64,000 bases of DNA, taken from positions 46,083,885-46,147,884 of the forward strand of contig CAIIXF020000001.1 of NCBI GenBank assembly GCA_903813345.2, in the 5' to 3' direction. Source of the stretch: Owenia fusiformis. Lineage: Eukaryota; Annelida; Polychaeta; Sabellida; Oweniidae. This document shows, in pieces, positions 60,101-64,000 of the stretch. Each line of letters starts with the position of its first letter. Position 1 is the first letter of the stretch. The position numbers and the translations under genes are program-made. The notes beneath the pieces are model-generated. The model ran no database searches and was not told the origin of the DNA. It was given only the letters and a program-made list of their open reading frames with translations.

Positions 60101-63100
60101 CCACTGAGGTAACAGAGTCACTAAATTAAGATACCGGTATCAGTAATTTCCAAATTAATATTTTACCTATGTTTTAGTGTTCTCTTTCCCCTTTTAAAAT
60201 TATATCCTGATCTGGTAATGTATTTTTAAGCTTCCTAAGTGACCAATGTGTTTCCAGAATTTTGAATTTACCCTGGACGTTTTAGATATTTAGTTAACAT
60301 ACATTGTATTTGAAATATCACATGACGGTTTGAACAGTGAGTTACTCGCACATGACTAGTGGTTGATCTTACGTTTTTCACCCTGGATTAACCAATAATT
60401 CAAACAAAGTACTGTATTTAATTTTAACTAAAATTCTATTCATAGAATACATTTATGAAAATGACCTTGAATTATTTTTAAAAGTGGTTGTATTCAAATG
60501 CTGTGACACTTTCGTGCTCAATTTTTGCAAAATATTTATTTAGTTTGAAACAAGAACCGTTGTCAATATTTTACATTGATCATATTATACATGTTCTTTT
60601 AACATTGTACTTTGTGATATCCTCAATAATTGTTTAGCATTTTTGTCCGCTATTGCCTTTTCTCATACTCTGCTTGACCAGTCATTGCACTGACATTTTT
60701 CGTAGCTTATTTAATTGGATGGAAAATTGAATGCAAAACACTAAGGTAAGATAATGCATTTTAATCTGATTAGGTTTAGTTTATATAGCATACGTTTATG
60801 AGGTAGGTAAGCTGTGGGAGGGAAAATCTTTATTTAATATTTGGTTTAATGATTTGAAAGTTCAAGTGTACATGCATTATGATTTTTGAGAGTTTGGTTT
60901 GTCAAAATATTGACTTTCCATTATTGAAATAATGATTAAGCTATTAAGTTTATCAAACAGATTTGAAGATTCAAGAAGGCTAACTATGCATGTCAAAAAC
61001 ATTTGTTTATTGAGACATGTGAATATGTATTAAAGATTTTGATATGGAACATTTTGGAAGAGAAATCAAACCATTTCTAAAGAAAAGAGCAATTGCAGTG
61101 ATGTAATAATCAGTCAAACATGTATAAAATGAATGCAGGAACTGGCTAATGTTTTGACATTGAGAGGTGTTCTTATTTAATGGTGCTTACAACATGGGAG
61201 TCTATAGGATGTACTCATTTGAATGGAAAATAGAAAATGCACACACTAAAAGATGTTCTCCAGAAGTGGTTTATACATACGGTATGTTTATTGAACCATA
61301 CTTTCCTTGTTATTTTTCAGTCGTAGAAGGCATGGCAATGTAACACCAGAGGAAGATCTCTATCTGTATGAGCATATGCAGACAAAAAAATCACGACGGG
61401 AACAGAAACAGTTAGAAAAGGAATCAGACATTCAACCTTTACTCTCTCAGACCTCAGATGAACTTATTAACGAAGAAGGTGATAATGATAGTCATGAAAA
61501 ACAAGACAATAATTCCAATAAACTTAAGAGCATGTATGACTATAATGACTTAACGGACAATCTGAGTGCTTCTCCAGACATTCCTATATCTCATCAAAAT
61601 AAGAATTCTCAAAGACCAAAAGTTCTGAAGTTAAAGGATTCATCTTCTTTCATAGAGAATAACACCAAAGGACGCAGAAAAACAAACAATTCAGCATATA
61701 CCAAAAGTATATACACACAATCATATAATTCGGATAATGAGACTGAACTGAGTTTGGGAGTAGGAAATACAGACTTTGGGGATTCATCACGACCTGAAAC
61801 TCCATCTTGCAGTGATGTAGATGGATCTAGTTCTGGATTACGGAATATGACAGAATTTGGATCGAATATTGTTCAACATGTTTACATTCCACAGAGTCAG
61901 GGCCAGTTTCATGGTAAATATTTCGTTTAATTCTAATTTTTATATGACATCATATGAGTGTTATTCTTGTATTTAACCATATTTAGGCATCAAGCTGAAT
62001 TACAGTACAGTTGGGGACAAAAATAAATGACAGGTCGATTTTCGATCACCATTTCCTAATTATGGTGGTCTGAAAGCCCATAATTTCCAATATTGTCTAG
62101 ATACATATCCCTTAAAATTTGTATATTTTACATTTTGTATAATCTCATCCACTGATTTATGGCCTCTTGTAAATTCTCTTATTTTTAACATGGGAAATCC
62201 TCACTTCAGCAAATCCACCTGTCATTTATTTATGTCCCCAACTGTATGTTTGCATTTCTCTCTATTATTGCATTCTATTATATTAAGCATTGCATTCAAA
62301 ATTAGGCATTGCATTCTATATTAGGCAATGCATTCTATATTGGGCAGTGAAACCTCGCAAAACATAACCTTGGTTTTGAAAAAACTGAGAGTGACACTTG
62401 ACTTATTCATGACCATTTAGAAAAAATTTGAGAGACAACTTGCTATTATCACAGCATATGTCCGATGTAAATGCTATTATTACCAATGAGATCTATAATT
62501 TATATGCATTAATATTAAATTATGAGTTATTCATTACTAAACCCTGAAATGGAAATACATAATTCCATTTGACAGCGAGCATCAGGTATAGGCAATTTTT
62601 CAGAACGCTGCTTTAATTTGGCAACTTGAATGAAACTTTTATTAAGAAACTCATAAAAAGTAAATCTTTCAAAATGAGATTGCTCAGAATATGAAATAAT
62701 ATCACGTGTAAGTACAATAGATTCCCTATGTAATATTCCTTGGAGTTATATCATCTCTAGTTGTTCTTGACTGGGGTTAGCAAAGGTCACAGGAAATCTG
62801 TGATTAGTATTGTTTAATTATTTCGAGAATTGTGTATAATAAGGTGTCAATTACCTAAGGTGTCTCACCTCAGTTTGAACCCATCTTTCACTCATATTTC
62901 AATGTGTAGTTAGTTATTCATAGGCAAGGTTAAATACATTTGATATCCTCCATATCTTCTTTCTTCAAAGTGTTTTGTCCACATGGCAATATTGGAAAAT
63001 ACACTCTACTATACCTTGTATTTGGTGTTCATGAGCAACCCATTTTGGGCTTATTAGTAATGATTACTATGTAGTTGTTTTTATTTGTCTGTTTCTTATT

Positions 63101-64000
63101 AATGGTTTATTGGTTGAATGTTAGATGAGCCTATGGGATTGACAAGGTGTCAGTCCATTGATCCATCTGTTCATTTAAATGCATTTCCAAACCTCTGTTG
63201 TATATGGCAATTAAGAAAGCACACGAGGCAACATGAATATTTCACAAACCAATTTAAAGATACTGTATACATGTATATAGTAATTTGGTAGATTAATAGC
63301 ATACATGTTGAGTGAGTAAAATCAGTGAACTGTGAAAACAAAGTAGATACAGTATGCACTGTGTATGAGTTATTTAATTTCCCCCATGTGTCACCCTTGA
63401 CAAGAGTAATCCCTTTTTGACCATGAAGTCTAGCCATGACTAAGCTATTTTCCATAGATCTCCTGACTTTAAGACTTTAGTAGATTTAATACATTCTTTA
63501 TGATGTTCTGTCCCAGGTTTGGTGATTCTTGTTATATACCCTGGAAATTTCTGTTCAGGTGGTTGCAAGTTGAATGGTGTAAAAAAAGTTTGAGTTAACT
63601 TGTTGGTTGGTTGGTTGGTTGGTTGGTTGGTTAACTTGGTGGTTTAGCAAATTAGCATGTATGTGGATCACTTATTTTAGTCAAGTGTAGGCAAGAAATG
63701 GGATGTAAAAGTAGGTACCACAATACTGTGATTTTTCATTGAGTCCAATGTTTCAGTTCTCAAAGGGATGATTTAATGTGCGAAAGAAATCAGGCTACCA
63801 CATGGAAAGAGATCATATTGGCTTGGACTCAAATTATTTTAACACTGGGATATATATTTTTCAATTGTAAATACTTTTTTTGGTGTTTTCTAGAAGGTCG
63901 GGTGGTGATAGAACGTATGTTGGAGCAGATTGATGCAGAGAAATGGCGTCGACCTCTTAGGAACCTCCTAAGTGTGTACTACATGGAACAACCCATCAGA
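57108..64000 (+). CDS. Unrecognised gene, N-terminal four coding exons (truncated by window end)
   Basis: Exons 57108-57168, 59849-59924, 61321-61913 and 63894-64000 (continuing) join in phase at AG/GT sites to 279 residues. The start is an ATG (MAACTDVLRYGLQQWISQDI) four bases after an acceptor AG, implying a 5' UTR exon upstream. Residues about 46-90 are charged (RRRHGNVTPEEDLYLYEHMQ, then a Lys/Arg/Glu-rich helix). Residues 90-240 are Ser/Asn/Asp-rich and look disordered. The last exon is an ordered helical segment (RVVIERMLEQIDAEKWRRPL, LLSVYYMEQPIR), probably the start of a folded domain. No signal peptide or membrane segment is visible. I do not recognise the family. The phase agreement of four exons and the strong coding look of exon 3 (593 bp open) support a real gene. 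Its position next to UTP23 is not where human has a same-strand gene (RAD21 there is antiparallel). Confidence 0.8.
62008..62244. mobile_element. MITE CAGTTGGGGACA with TA duplication
   Basis: CAGTTGGGGACAAAAATAAA then TGACAGGT at the left is mirrored by ACCTGTCATTTATTTATGTC then CCCAACTG at the right. TA flanks both ends (62006-62007, 62245-62246). It is 237 bp without coding capacity, Tc1/mariner-type, in an intron of the last gene. Confidence 0.88.
62263..62350. repeat. Short tandem repeat GCATTGCATTCTATATTAG
   Basis: About four imperfect units of 20-23 bp within the same intron. Confidence 0.7.
63601..63634. repeat. (GGTT)n microsatellite
   Basis: TTGG repeated about eight times in the intron before the last exon of the window. 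Confidence 0.95.

Noticed and set aside
1-64000. tRNA or small RNA genes
   Set aside because: By eye I looked for GGTTCGANTCC B-box sequences and snRNA cores; the few partial matches (for example near 34370 and 55760) lack the rest of a cloverleaf. A tRNAscan or Infernal run would be decisive.

Overview
This is an animal nuclear genome window, AT-rich, with short exons separated by long introns that use GT-AG splice sites. The protein set (a mitochondrial ribosomal protein, an eIF3 subunit, an SSU-processome factor, a PITH protein, a SPRY/SOCS-box protein) is generic to animals. The repeats (many TA-flanked MITEs, fold-back elements, poly-C-ended repeats, and a ~160-bp tandem core repeat ending in a CCGCCC tract) suggest a marine invertebrate, lophotrochozoan or deuterostome. 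I cannot narrow it further from sequence alone.

Layout. 1-13281: no gene I can support; holds minisatellites, a 135-bp duplication and a cluster of hairpin MITEs (10.9-12.3 kb). 13282-18750 (+): four-exon MRPL15. 20960-28542 (-): six-exon PITHD1, convergent with MRPL15, its introns crowded with fold-back elements. 28.6-34.1 kb: repeat-dominated, with a ~0.88-kb palindrome and a decayed transposase fragment. 34228-35046 (+): SPSB3-like SPRY/SOCS-box gene with its body in one exon. 35.1-39.3 kb: intergenic, with a 42-bp minisatellite. 39350-46601 (-): seven-exon EIF3H. 51002-52785 (+): three-exon UTP23, head-to-head with EIF3H, the same arrangement as in human 8q. 53-57 kb: intergenic with a mariner-like relic. 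57108-64000 (+): N-terminal four coding exons of a gene I do not recognise, running off the window.

For all three ancient multi-exon minus/plus genes plus UTP23, exon phases close exactly when joined at consensus splice sites (294, 208, 330 and 239 residues), so these models are firm. MRPL15, EIF3H and UTP23 all serve ribosome biogenesis or translation, and there are YY1-like or NRF-1-like motifs near several of their starts; that is the only functional theme I can see.

I did not find a novel multi-gene system. The most unusual content is the mobile-element landscape: a transposon nested inside another element with both target duplications intact and an unoccupied relative 3.5 kb away, a long-TIR element with a 12-bp target duplication, and two related repeats whose hairpin stems differ by compensatory changes.
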